The notes: a model not told the origin generated them from the sequence alone. A stretch of DNA of 8,533 nt from JBDNIO01 sp041688215 (GCA_041688215.1 JBDNIO010000289.1:1-8533); one strand, 5' to 3'. Shown: positions 1-6,467, counted from the first letter of the stretch. A program made the numbers and translations.

Positions 1-420
1 AGGTCTGTAGCTCATTGCAACCGCCTGATTCAAAGTGAAATCAGAAAGCTATTGTCCGGGTAATTTAGCTTGGCTATACAACGCTGGTGAGTGAACGCTT
101 ACGACAGTGTCTCGGTCGGTGGAAATAATCGCTCCCGGTGGGCTGGACTCAACCGATCCACATGGTCCAGCAGCGAATCTTCAGTCAACAGGTTGAAGAT
201 CGCGTAACTGTCGGTTTGGCACGCGTGGGCGCGGATGCGGTGTTGTTGATGGCGAGTGCTTGGGCGATTAACATACATAGTGACCGGTTTCCGGGTTGTG
301 ATTCTGGCGAAGAACAGCCCAGTATGGGAACATGTTTTCTATTTCTTTTCAAGACCTTGGCGTTAAGTAAGTGCCATTCGGGGAGAACCCCTTAGCCAGC
401 CTATTTATATACGGACTCTG

Positions 421-507
421 TCCGCACAAAACCATGCCTTCTCCCCCCTTTAGCGCTTGCCGAGTGGCCGTGGAGGCATAGGGGAATCCGCACAGGGATG
501 TGCGGAT
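421..507. repeat. TCCGCACA words: one direct copy and one hairpin
   Basis: TCCGCACA occurs at 421-428 and again at 487-494, and its reverse complement lies at 499-506. The last two form a perfect 9-bp stem (ATCCGCACA 486-494, TGTGCGGAT 499-507) around a GGGA loop. The first copy is the tail of a smaller palindrome, CGGAC-TCT-GTCCG (412-424). All sit 60 to 155 bp upstream of the alcohol dehydrogenase start. An inverted pair plus an extra half-site is what an operator for a dimeric regulator can look like, but a transcribed hairpin is equally possible. No regulator gene is adjacent. Confidence 0.45.
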
Positions 508-554
508 ATATTACGTGCGTGAGACTTGTTAAAGTGCCGGACGAATATTTTCAC

Positions 555-559
555 AAGGA
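555..559 (+). promoter_or_regulatory. Ribosome binding site fixing the dehydrogenase start
   Basis: AAGGA lies 7 bases before ATG 567, and no comparable sequence precedes the in-frame ATG at 498. This decides the start in favour of the shorter protein. Confidence 0.7.
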
Positions 560-566
560 AGCAACG

Positions 567-1580
567 ATGGGAACAATGAAAGCGGTGCAGATTTCACAGG
601 CCGGCGGCGACTTTGAAGTGGTCGAGCGCGATATTCCCGAGCCCGGCGCGGGCCAGGTGCGGGTGAAGGTTGCGGCCTGTGGCATTTGCCATTCCGATGC
701 GTTTATCAAGGAGGGCACCTTCCCGATTGAGTATCCGCGCGTGCCGGGGCATGAGGTAACCGGCACGGTGGATGCCGTTGGCGACGGGGTGAGCGGCTGG
801 CAAGCGGGCCAGCGCGTTGGCGTGGGTTGGCATGGCGGCCACTGTTTTGCTTGCGAATCCTGCCGGCGGGGTGATTTTGTTACCTGCAAAAACGCGAAAA
901 TTTGCGGTGTTGCCTACGATGGCGGCTATGCCGAATATATGGTCGCACCGGCCGAAGCGCTGGCCGCCATTCCGGATGACTTGTCTTTTGTGGATGCCGC
1001 CCCGCTGTTATGCGCGGGGGTGACCACTTACAACGCGCTACGCCGTTCCGGTGCAAGCGCGGGTGATTTGGTTGCGGTGCAGGGCGTGGGTGGCCTGGGC
1101 CATCTGGGCATTCAGTACGCGGCCAAGATGGGTTTCCACACAGTTGCCTTGTCCCGCGGTACGGACAAAAAAGAATTGGCGCTGGAACTGGGCGCGGATG
1201 AATACATCGATACGGAAGCCGAAAAACCCGCCAAGGCACTGGCCAAAATGGGCGGCGCGCGGGTGATTCTGTGCACCGCGCCCAGCGGCAAGGCGATGAG
1301 CGCGCTGGTCGGCGGATTATCCGCCAGCGGCACCTTGCTGGTGGTGGGCGTAGCGGCAGATCCCATCGAAGTATCGCCCGGTGCGTTGATCATGCGGCGC
1401 GCATCGATTTCCGGGCATCCCAGCGGTACGCCACGCGATTCCGAGGACACCATGCAGTTTTCTGATCTGCGATCCATCGCGGCGAAAATAGAAACCTATC
1501 CGCTGGAAAAAGCGGCCGAAGCTTACGAGCGCATGATTACCAACAAGGCGCGTTTCCGCGTGGTGTTGACGATGGATTAG
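567..1580 (+). CDS. Zinc-dependent alcohol dehydrogenase (MDR family)
   Basis: Predicted cytosolic 337-residue medium-chain dehydrogenase that oxidises an alcohol to an aldehyde, or the reverse, with a nicotinamide cofactor. The GroES-like N-terminal domain carries the catalytic zinc ligands Cys41 (in CGICHSD), His62 (in GHEVTG) and Cys149. The structural zinc lobe has all four cysteines: 93, 96, 99 and 107. The Rossmann fold begins at GVGGLG (173-178). Length is normal for the family. I chose ATG 567 because AAGGA (555-559) sits 7 bases upstream and the product then begins MGTMKAVQ, close to the usual MKAVQ opening. The in-frame ATG at 498 lies inside a hairpin and lacks a ribosome site. Substrate and NAD versus NADP preference cannot be read. 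It looks like a single-gene unit ending at the inverted repeat before htpG. Confidence 0.92.
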   Translation: MGTMKAVQISQAGGDFEVVERDIPEPGAGQVRVKVAACGICHSDAFIKEGTFPIEYPRVPGHEVTGTVDAVGDGVSGWQAGQRVGVGWHGGHCFACESCRRGDFVTCKNAKICGVAYDGGYAEYMVAPAEALAAIPDDLSFVDAAPLLCAGVTTYNALRRSGASAGDLVAVQGVGGLGHLGIQYAAKMGFHTVALSRGTDKKELALELGADEYIDTEAEKPAKALAKMGGARVILCTAPSGKAMSALVGGLSASGTLLVVGVAADPIEVSPGALIMRRASISGHPSGTPRDSEDTMQFSDLRSIAAKIETYPLEKAAEAYERMITNKARFRVVLTMD

Positions 1581-1586
1581 ACAACA

Positions 1587-1622
1587 CCCGCGCGCATGGT
1601 CTTGAAATAGCGTGCGCGCGGG
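1587..1622 (+). terminator. GC-rich inverted repeat between adh and htpG
   Basis: CCCGCGCGCA (1587-1596) and TGCGCGCGGG (1613-1622) are perfectly complementary over 10 bp. A G-T wobble and a G-C pair can extend the stem inward to 12 bp, leaving a loop of about 12 bases. It starts 6 bases after the dehydrogenase stop codon, where a terminator belongs, but no T-run follows, so it is not a classical intrinsic terminator. The loop contains the -35 element of the htpG heat-shock promoter and the right arm fills that promoter's spacer, so it could instead be a protein-binding site. Confidence 0.45.
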
Positions 1623-1629
1623 CCCATTT
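1601..1629 (+). promoter_or_regulatory. Sigma-32 (RpoH) heat-shock promoter of htpG
   Basis: CTTGAAA at 1601-1607 matches the full sigma-32 -35 consensus. GCCCATTT at 1622-1629 matches the -10 consensus CCCCATNT at all specified positions except the first. The spacer between them is 14 bp, within the range seen for E. coli heat-shock promoters. Transcription would be expected to begin near 1636, giving a leader of roughly 28 bases before the htpG start. That is too short for a typical RNA thermometer, so control is probably at transcription. No CIRCE element is present. Confidence 0.85.
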
Positions 1630-1663
1630 ATGACGGGTATTCGTTAAGCAAGAGTAGCCCTCT

Positions 1664-3640
1664 ATGAGTGAACAAGAGCAAACCGCGTCCGCCCAGCCCG
1701 AAACGCACGGATTTCAGGCTGAAGTAAAGCAACTGCTTCAGCTGATGATCCACTCCATGTATTCCAACAAGGAGGTGTTTCTGCGCGAGCTGGTATCCAA
1801 CGCGTCCGACGCGCTGGATACCCTGCGCTTTGAAGGCGTCAAGGACGATTCCCTGTTTGAGAACACGCCGGACCTGAAAATCTGGGTCGAGTTCGACAAG
1901 GGCGCTCGCACCGTCACTATCTCCGACAACGGCATCGGCATGACGCGCGAGCAGGTTATCGACCGCATCGGCACGATTGCCAAATCCGGCACCAAGTCGT
2001 TTCTGGAATCGTTGTCAGGTGACGAGAAGAAAGATGCCAGGCTCATCGGCCAGTTTGGGGTCGGGTTTTATTCTTCATTCATTGTTGCAGACAAGGTAAC
2101 GCTGACCACCCGCCGAGGCGGCACCCGCGAAGGGGTGCGCTGGGAGTCCGATGGCGCTGGCGAATACACGATAGAGGAAACCGGCAAGCCGGAACGCGGC
2201 ACAGAAGTAGTGCTGCACCTGCGCGAAGGCGAAGACGAATTCCTGGACGATTGGCGCCTGCGTTCGCTGGTACGCACTTATTCTGATCACGTCGCCTTCC
2301 CCATTATGATGCGGGAGTCGCTGAGCGAAGAAGACGAAAAAGAAGGCCCTGAAAAATTTGATAAGACCGCCGAATGGGAACAGGTCAACCGCGGCGCGCC
2401 GCTATGGACGCAGCCCAAGTCCGAGATCAAGGACGAGGACTATAAAGAGTTCTACAAACATACTAGCCACGACTTTGAAGACCCGCTGACCTGGACCCAC
2501 AACAAGGTTGAGGGCAGCCAGGAATACACCTCGCTGCTGTACATTCCGCAGCGCGCGCCGTTTGACATGTGGGACTCGCAGCGCGGCCAGCACGGGGTAA
2601 AGCTGTACGTGCAGCGCGTGTTCATCATGGACGACGCGGAAAAACTGATGCCTCGCTATTTAAGATTCGTGCGCGGTATTATCGACTCCAACGATCTGCC
2701 GCTGAACGTGTCGCGCGAGATTCTGCAATCCAATCAGGTGCTGGATAAAATCCGTGCTGGCTCGGTCAAGAAGCTGCTCTCGCTGCTCGAAGACATGGCC
2801 GAGAAAAAGCCCGACGACTACAAAAAGTTCTGGGGCGAATTCGGTGCGGTGTTGAAGGAAGGCACGGTTGAAGACGCGGCCAACCGCGAGACGATCGCCC
2901 AGCTCTTACGTGTGGCCAGCAGCCACGATGACTCCGCGGAACAGAATGTGACACTGGCGGATTATCTGGCGCGCATGCAGCCCGGGCAGGAAAAAATCTA
3001 CTACATCACCGCCGATTCTATGGTGGCTGCTAAAAACAGCCCGCACCTGGAAGTGTTCAAAAAGAAGAACATCGAGGTGCTGCTGCTCACTGACCGGGTG
3101 GATGAGTGGGTCATGGCGCATATGCACGAGTTCGAGGGCAAGGCTTTTCAGTCGGTGGCCAAGGGCGCGCTCGATCTTGGTGATGCCGAAACCGAGGACG
3201 AAAAAGCCGAACAGACAAAGCTCGAAAGCGAGGCCAAGGATACCCTCAAGCGCCTGAAGCAAGCGCTGGACCAAAAAGTGGGCGATGTGCGCGTCACCCA
3301 TCGTTTAACCGATTCCCCCGCCTGCATTGTGGCCGATGAATCCGGGTTAACGGCACACCTGGAACGTATGCTTAAAGAAGCCGGCCAGGATATTCCGAAT
3401 TCCAAACCGCATCTGGAAATTAACCCGACGCATCCGCTGGTGAAACGCCTGGAAGCGGAAAAAGACAAGGATCGTTTCGGTGAATGGGCGCATCTGCTGT
3501 TCGAGCAGGCGGTGCTGGCCGAAGGCGGTGAACTGGAAGACCCCGCCACGTTTGTGCGGCGGATGAACCAGATGTTGCTGGCGGTTTCCGGCGCCACCGA
3601 GGATGCGCCCAAGCCGAAGAAAAAGAGCAAAAGCAGCTAA
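1664..3640 (+). CDS. htpG: Molecular chaperone HtpG (bacterial Hsp90)
   Basis: Cytosolic ATP-dependent Hsp90-family chaperone of 658 residues that acts as a homodimer on stress-damaged and client proteins. The N-terminal GHKL ATPase domain shows FLRELVSNASDA (39-50), with the catalytic Glu42 and Mg-binding Asn46. It also shows the nucleotide-binding DNGIGM (88-93) and the lid/glycine motif GQFGVGFYSS (129-138). The middle domain carries the conserved LPLNVSREILQ segment. The C-terminal dimerisation domain is complete, with no eukaryotic MEEVD tail. It is about 30 residues longer than the E. coli protein, mostly through a polar N-terminal extension and a lysine-rich tail (APKPKKKSKSS). The ribosome site is weak (AGAG 9 bases upstream). 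It is the sole gene behind the sigma-32 promoter, and REP elements follow its stop codon. Confidence 0.97.
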   Translation: MSEQEQTASAQPETHGFQAEVKQLLQLMIHSMYSNKEVFLRELVSNASDALDTLRFEGVKDDSLFENTPDLKIWVEFDKGARTVTISDNGIGMTREQVIDRIGTIAKSGTKSFLESLSGDEKKDARLIGQFGVGFYSSFIVADKVTLTTRRGGTREGVRWESDGAGEYTIEETGKPERGTEVVLHLREGEDEFLDDWRLRSLVRTYSDHVAFPIMMRESLSEEDEKEGPEKFDKTAEWEQVNRGAPLWTQPKSEIKDEDYKEFYKHTSHDFEDPLTWTHNKVEGSQEYTSLLYIPQRAPFDMWDSQRGQHGVKLYVQRVFIMDDAEKLMPRYLRFVRGIIDSNDLPLNVSREILQSNQVLDKIRAGSVKKLLSLLEDMAEKKPDDYKKFWGEFGAVLKEGTVEDAANRETIAQLLRVASSHDDSAEQNVTLADYLARMQPGQEKIYYITADSMVAAKNSPHLEVFKKKNIEVLLLTDRVDEWVMAHMHEFEGKAFQSVAKGALDLGDAETEDEKAEQTKLESEAKDTLKRLKQALDQKVGDVRVTHRLTDSPACIVADESGLTAHLERMLKEAGQDIPNSKPHLEINPTHPLVKRLEAEKDKDRFGEWAHLLFEQAVLAEGGELEDPATFVRRMNQMLLAVSGATEDAPKPKKKSKSS

Positions 3641-3652
3641 TACTGACGACTT

Positions 3653-3675
3653 GTAGGGCAAGCGTGCCGCTTGCC
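3653..3675 (+). repeat. REP element 1 (GTAG-headed palindrome)
   Basis: GTAG (3653-3656) is followed at once by an 8-bp perfect stem, GGCAAGCG (3657-3664) and CGCTTGCC (3668-3675), with a TGC loop. A GTAG tetranucleotide directly 5' of a palindrome is the layout of REP sequences mobilised by RAYT (REP-associated tyrosine) transposases. It lies 12 bp after the htpG stop codon, where it could protect the 3' end of the message or help end transcription. Confidence 0.75.
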
Positions 3676-3686
3676 GTCGATCAAAA

Positions 3687-3709
3687 GGCAAGATGCAATC
3701 TTGCCCTAC
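3687..3709 (-). repeat. REP element 2, inverted relative to element 1
   Basis: Read on the minus strand this is GTAG (3709-3706), then GGCAAGAT and ATCTTGCC around a three-base TGC loop. It faces element 1 across an 11-bp spacer, forming a BIME-like pair. The outer 13 bp of the pair (3650-3662 and 3700-3712) are exact inverted repeats, so the whole block can also fold as one long hairpin behind htpG. Confidence 0.75.
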
Positions 3710-3739
3710 AAGCCTTGCAACCAAACTGCGGGTTATGGA

Positions 3740-3764
3740 GTACTGTAAAGCTTTCCAACAGTAC
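3740..3764. repeat. Short inverted repeat before the broken small gene
   Basis: GTACTGT (3740-3746) and ACAGTAC (3758-3764) form a perfect 7-bp stem around an 11-base spacer that contains the palindrome AAAGCTTT. It lies 11 bp before ATG 3776. It could be an operator or a leader hairpin; nothing else identifies it. Confidence 0.3.
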
Positions 3765-3775
3765 ACTGGGCACCC

Positions 3776-4046
3776 ATGATCAAACTCGCGGATTATCAGA
3801 ATAAGTGGCAGCACGCGCAGTTATCCCGCAGACGATGCCTTGCGTCTCGGTGTGGTCGGCGAGGCCCTACTCCCGCGTGCCCGCGCGCTAGCAGCTGACC
3901 TCGCGCAACGCGATCGGCATCTACTGCGTTTCACCCGCCATGTATGCACCCAGCGGCTGCAAAAGATGATGCTGGAAGAACTGGAACTCGGTCTGGCGCT
4001 GGAGGGGCTAGCGGCAGCGGCGCCGCGCGGCAATGCCAAGGACTAG
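3776..4046 (+). pseudogene. Small gene with an apparent +1 frameshift, unknown function
   Basis: From ATG 3776 the frame reads a plausible protein start, MIKLADYQNKWQHAQLS. It then turns arginine- and cysteine-rich and stops at TGA 3896-3898. Skipping one C of the CCC at 3825-3827 enters the frame that continues ADDALRLGVVGEAL and runs as a coherent, leucine- and charge-rich helical protein to TAG at 4046. That frame has no good start of its own: it opens just after a stop at 3777-3779 and has only a TTG at 3840. The joined product would be 89 residues. I do not recognise the family. Likely explanations are a one-base insertion that inactivated the gene or a sequencing error; programmed frameshifting is possible but unsupported. 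It converges on the 3D-domain gene with only 10 bp between stop codons. Confidence 0.5.
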
Positions 4047-4056
4047 CAAAGACGCC

Positions 4057-4482
4057 TTAATTACCGTCGGCGAGCCACTTTATATTGACTTTGCGCTTGC
4101 CCCATTCCATGGCTTGGCTTTTGCTGGGAACAAGAATATCTATCTTGTTGCGCCAGCGGCTGTGCATCTTGTCGCGCACAAAATAGGTGCCGGGCAGGCC
4201 TTCAATTTTAACCCGCGCACGGTGCCCAAGATCCTTGCCGATCAGGTCACGAGAAACCGCGATCACCTTCATGCCGGGTTCCAGCTCATCACCCCATGCG
4301 GCCAGGCCTTTGTTGCCTTGTTTGGTTTCGTCCTGGGCAAGGGTGTAGGCGCTGGCGGTAACTTCCAGTCCCTGCCAGTCTTTTTCTGCGTCTGATTGTT
4401 CAGCACTTGCCGGGCTCAGGGAAAAGGCGGCTAACGAAAGGCCGCGAACCACAACGGCAAGTTGTAGTTTGTGTGCTCGCAT
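4057..4482 (-). CDS. Exported 3D-domain (double-psi beta-barrel) protein
   Basis: Predicted exported protein of 141 residues. Residues 1 to about 27 form a signal peptide: MRAHK, then a hydrophobic stretch, ending SPASA before EQ. Residues 40-137 match the 3D domain, the small double-psi beta-barrel also found at the end of MltA lytic transglycosylases. Visible features are the opening ASAYT, the block around IAVSRDL (Asp79), GTYFVRDKM (Asp104), NKIDIL (Asp115) and the closing EWGKRKVNI. The family name comes from three conserved aspartates, which these appear to be. There is no transglycosylase domain beyond the barrel, so a role at the cell wall is inferred, not shown. I use ATG 4482; the frame extends five codons to a TTG at 4497, and neither start has a strong ribosome site. 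Confidence 0.8.
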   Translation of the reverse strand: MRAHKLQLAVVVRGLSLAAFSLSPASAEQSDAEKDWQGLEVTASAYTLAQDETKQGNKGLAAWGDELEPGMKVIAVSRDLIGKDLGHRARVKIEGLPGTYFVRDKMHSRWRNKIDILVPSKSQAMEWGKRKVNIKWLADGN

Positions 4483-4665
4483 AAAGGGGTGGCACAACGA
4501 ATTTGTTGGCTATCTTACCGTTTCCGGAGCATAGTTAAAAATAACGCTATAAAGTGGTTATCCGGATTACCTGTTGCCCGATGCCTGTGGGCTGTGTAAT
4601 TGTCAGCCGTTACAGAGTGAACGCATCACAGCGTAATATTTATTATCCAAGACACCGGACTGAGC
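4483..4665. promoter_or_regulatory. Divergent intergenic region with a 16-bp palindrome
   Basis: This region separates the minus-strand 3D-domain gene from the plus-strand acyl-CoA dehydrogenase, so both promoters should lie here. The palindrome GGTTATCCGGATTACC (4556-4571) is symmetric at 14 of 16 positions, with an exact ATCCGGAT core. A TATAAA at 4548-4553 lies just left of it and would make a reasonable plus-strand -10, but no good -35 sits at the right distance. AT-rich TAATAT (4634-4639) is another candidate -10. If the first is right, the palindrome would cover the transcription start, as a repressor site does. Confidence 0.4.
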
Positions 4666-5886
4666 ATGAAATTTACTGACGAACATAACGAAATACGCCG
4701 CACCACACAGAAATTCATAGAAAACGAAATCAACCCGTTTGTTGATGAATGGGAGGAGGCGCGGCAATTTCCCTCTCGCGAGTTGTTCAAAAAGATGGGC
4801 GACCTGGGCCTGCTCGGTATTACCAAGCCTGAAAACTGCGGCGGTCTGGGGCTGGATTATTCTTACGAGCTTGCGTTTGCCGAAGAGCTGGGCAACATCG
4901 CCTGCGGCGGCGTGCCGATGGCCATCGGCGTGCAAACCGACATGGCCACGCCTGCGCTGGCACGCTTCGGCTCGGAAGAACTGAAACAGGAATACTTGGC
5001 ACCCGCGGTGGCCGGTGAACAAATCGCCTGCATCGGCGTGTCCGAACCGCACGCGGGTTCCGATGTGGCGCAGATCAAGACTACCGCCAGAAAAGACGGC
5101 GATGATTACATCATCAACGGCTCCAAGATGTGGATTACCAACGGCATGCAGGGCGACTGGATTTGCCTGCTGGTCAATACATCTGAGGGCAAGGTGCATG
5201 CGAACAAGTCATTGATCGTCGTGCCGCTGGACGCCCCCGGCGTGGAGCGTGCCAGAAAACTGCACAAACTCGGCATGTGGTCATCCGACACCGCGCAGTT
5301 GTTTTTTGATGACGTGCGCGTGCCCCAGCGCAACCTGATTGGCCAGGAAGGCGCGGGCTTCATGTACCAGATGCTGCAATTCCAGGAAGAACGCCTGTTC
5401 GGCGCGGTCAGCGTTATCAAGGGCATGGAACGTATTATCGACGCCACCATTGAGTACACCCGCCAGCGAGAAACCTTCGGTCAGCCGCTGATCAATAACC
5501 AGGTGATTCAGTTCCGCATGGCGGAACTGAAAACCGAAGTGGAGATGCTGCGTTCCGCCTGCTACCGGGCCTGCGAGGGTTACATCAACCAGGAAGACAT
5601 GAGCATGCTGTGCTCCATGGCCAAGCTCAAGGGCGGGCGACTGGCGCGCGAAGTGGCCGATTCCTGCCTGCAATACTGGGGCGGCCAGGGTTATATGTGG
5701 GAGGCAGAAGTTTCGCGTGCGCTGCGCGATACCCGGCTTATCTCCATCGGTGGCGGCGCCGACGAAATCATGCTGGGGATTATCTGCAAGATGATGGGGA
5801 TATTGCCGGGCAAGAAGACAGTGGCAAAACCCGAGGCCGAGACGCAGACCGCTGCCAGCACTGGGGGCATGCCGATCGTCAAGTAA
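4666..5886 (+). CDS. Acyl-CoA dehydrogenase, long-chain/isovaleryl type
   Basis: Predicted cytosolic FAD enzyme of 406 residues that makes the alpha-beta double bond in an acyl-CoA and passes electrons to electron-transfer flavoprotein. Family signatures are clear: GVSEPHAGSD (124-133), WITNG (156-160) and QYWGGQGYMWE (336-346) with RALRDTR after it. At the place where medium-chain enzymes carry the catalytic Glu (YEGT), this protein has glycine (SIGGGADEI, Gly363). It has QEERL at 240-244, so Glu242 is the likely base, as in long-chain and isovaleryl-CoA dehydrogenases. Citronellyl-CoA dehydrogenases have similar overall architecture, so a branched or isoprenoid substrate is possible; chain length cannot be read. 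A 20-residue Ala/Thr-rich tail follows the core. The ribosome site is weak (GGA about 7 bases upstream). No other beta-oxidation gene adjoins it. Confidence 0.92.
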   Translation: MKFTDEHNEIRRTTQKFIENEINPFVDEWEEARQFPSRELFKKMGDLGLLGITKPENCGGLGLDYSYELAFAEELGNIACGGVPMAIGVQTDMATPALARFGSEELKQEYLAPAVAGEQIACIGVSEPHAGSDVAQIKTTARKDGDDYIINGSKMWITNGMQGDWICLLVNTSEGKVHANKSLIVVPLDAPGVERARKLHKLGMWSSDTAQLFFDDVRVPQRNLIGQEGAGFMYQMLQFQEERLFGAVSVIKGMERIIDATIEYTRQRETFGQPLINNQVIQFRMAELKTEVEMLRSACYRACEGYINQEDMSMLCSMAKLKGGRLAREVADSCLQYWGGQGYMWEAEVSRALRDTRLISIGGGADEIMLGIICKMMGILPGKKTVAKPEAETQTAASTGGMPIVK

Positions 5887-5904
5887 TGCGCTAAAGTCAG
5901 GAAT

Positions 5905-5923
5905 CGGCCGCGTTTTGCGGCCG
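5905..5923 (+). terminator. GC hairpin after the acyl-CoA dehydrogenase
   Basis: CGGCCGC (5905-5911) and GCGGCCG (5917-5923) form a perfect 7-bp GC stem with a GTTTT loop, starting 18 bp after the stop codon. No T-run follows, so it is at best a partial terminator or an RNA-stabilising structure between this gene and the next, which begins 29 bp further on. Confidence 0.45.
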
Positions 5924-5951
5924 GCCCTGTACACCAGCGTGGGAGCGCGTT

Positions 5952-6467
5952 ATGAAAACGATAATAATGATTTTTCTGTTGTGTGCAGCCGTCGGCGCTG
6001 CGCAGGCCGAGGTAGTGTCCATCGGCGATATCCAGCTACAGCTTGGTAGCAGCGAATCGGAGGTGTTGCGCATTCTGCAACCGCAATATGCCGTAGTCCG
6101 GATTTCCGGCGAGAATCGCTATAACATCCATAACCGCGGGACTGCTGGGCGGGCAGACGGACCCTCCGTGGCGCGCATCGAGTTTGAACAACAGCGCTTG
6201 CAGCGGGTTGTTAAAAGTGTCGCCACCCTGCAGGGGCAGGAAGCCGACAAGTCGATGCGGCGTTTGATTCTGGAGCTTACCAACGCACGCGCTACGGGCG
6301 GTGATATTGAGATCGAGACCAATATCGAAGAAAGCGTTGCTGCGGTCACGTCCTGGGTAATTTTCCGTCTGCCGGACAAGATTCTGCAGCTCGCTGTGTA
6401 TGAACCCAAGCAAGACGGCGCACCGGTCACGGTGGATATTACCGAGCAATATATCCTGGCTAAATAG
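5952..6467 (+). CDS. Small exported protein of unknown function
   Basis: A 171-residue protein I do not recognise. It begins with a textbook signal peptide (MKTIIMIFLLCAAVGAAQA, cleavage after residue 19), so it is probably periplasmic. Cys11 is not in a proper lipobox (leucine at -1), so it is unlikely to be a lipoprotein. The mature part starts with VVSIGDIQLQLGSSESEVLRIL, which faintly recalls the opening of BamE/SmpA-type folds (short strand, Gly, then a helix with Val/Leu); this is only a hint. The rest alternates strands and helices with no catalytic motif. GGAG at 5942-5945, six bases before the ATG, is a good ribosome site. It may be co-transcribed from the acyl-CoA dehydrogenase, 65 bp upstream, if the hairpin between them is read through. 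Confidence 0.75.
   Translation: MKTIIMIFLLCAAVGAAQAEVVSIGDIQLQLGSSESEVLRILQPQYAVVRISGENRYNIHNRGTAGRADGPSVARIEFEQQRLQRVVKSVATLQGQEADKSMRRLILELTNARATGGDIEIETNIEESVAAVTSWVIFRLPDKILQLAVYEPKQDGAPVTVDITEQYILAK

Larger units (their letters stand above)
1..566. other. Leader region without a convincing gene
   Basis: I see no recognisable gene in this stretch. One open frame runs from a GTG at 138 to 395 (85 codons), but its translation resembles no family I know, has no Shine-Dalgarno sequence at a useful distance, and does not read like a folded protein, so I do not call it. The stretch contains a weak 6-bp stem (CTGATT/AATCAG, 25-44), a GGGG-AGAA-CCCC mini-hairpin (380-391), an AT-rich patch (about 401-410), and the repeated TCCGCACA words listed separately. 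The start of the window shows no tRNA cloverleaf. It may be regulatory DNA, decayed coding sequence, or the end of a unit that starts outside the window. Confidence 0.5.

Noticed and set aside
1..76. Possible tRNA end at the left edge (GTAGCTCA-like text)
   Set aside because: No acceptor stem, anticodon arm or T-arm can be drawn from the surrounding bases.
498..566. Upstream ATG as the alcohol dehydrogenase start
   Set aside because: It lies in the loop and stem of a hairpin, has no ribosome site, and adds 23 residues foreign to the family; ATG 567 has a good ribosome site.
1630..1663. RNA thermometer (ROSE-like) in the htpG leader
   Set aside because: With the sigma-32 start the leader would be about 28 bases, with no stem that covers the ribosome site.
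3148..3814. Minus-strand open frames opposite the end of htpG and running over the REP pair
   Set aside because: Translations are serine- and arginine-rich with no domain, and they overlap a certain gene and the palindromes.
3821..3830. Programmed +1 frameshift at the CCC run of the small gene
   Set aside because: There is no stop codon at the shift point, no upstream stimulator and no recognised slippery motif, so a plain mutation or sequencing error is more likely.
4603..5934. Long minus-strand open frames (198 and 217 codons) across the acyl-CoA dehydrogenase
   Set aside because: They lie opposite a clear family member with all its motifs, show no family features of their own, and are the usual by-product of codon bias in GC-rich genes.
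5962..5984. Lipobox in the small exported protein (Cys11)
   Set aside because: The residue before the cysteine is leucine, not Gly, Ala or Ser, and a standard signal peptidase I site (AQA) follows at residue 19.
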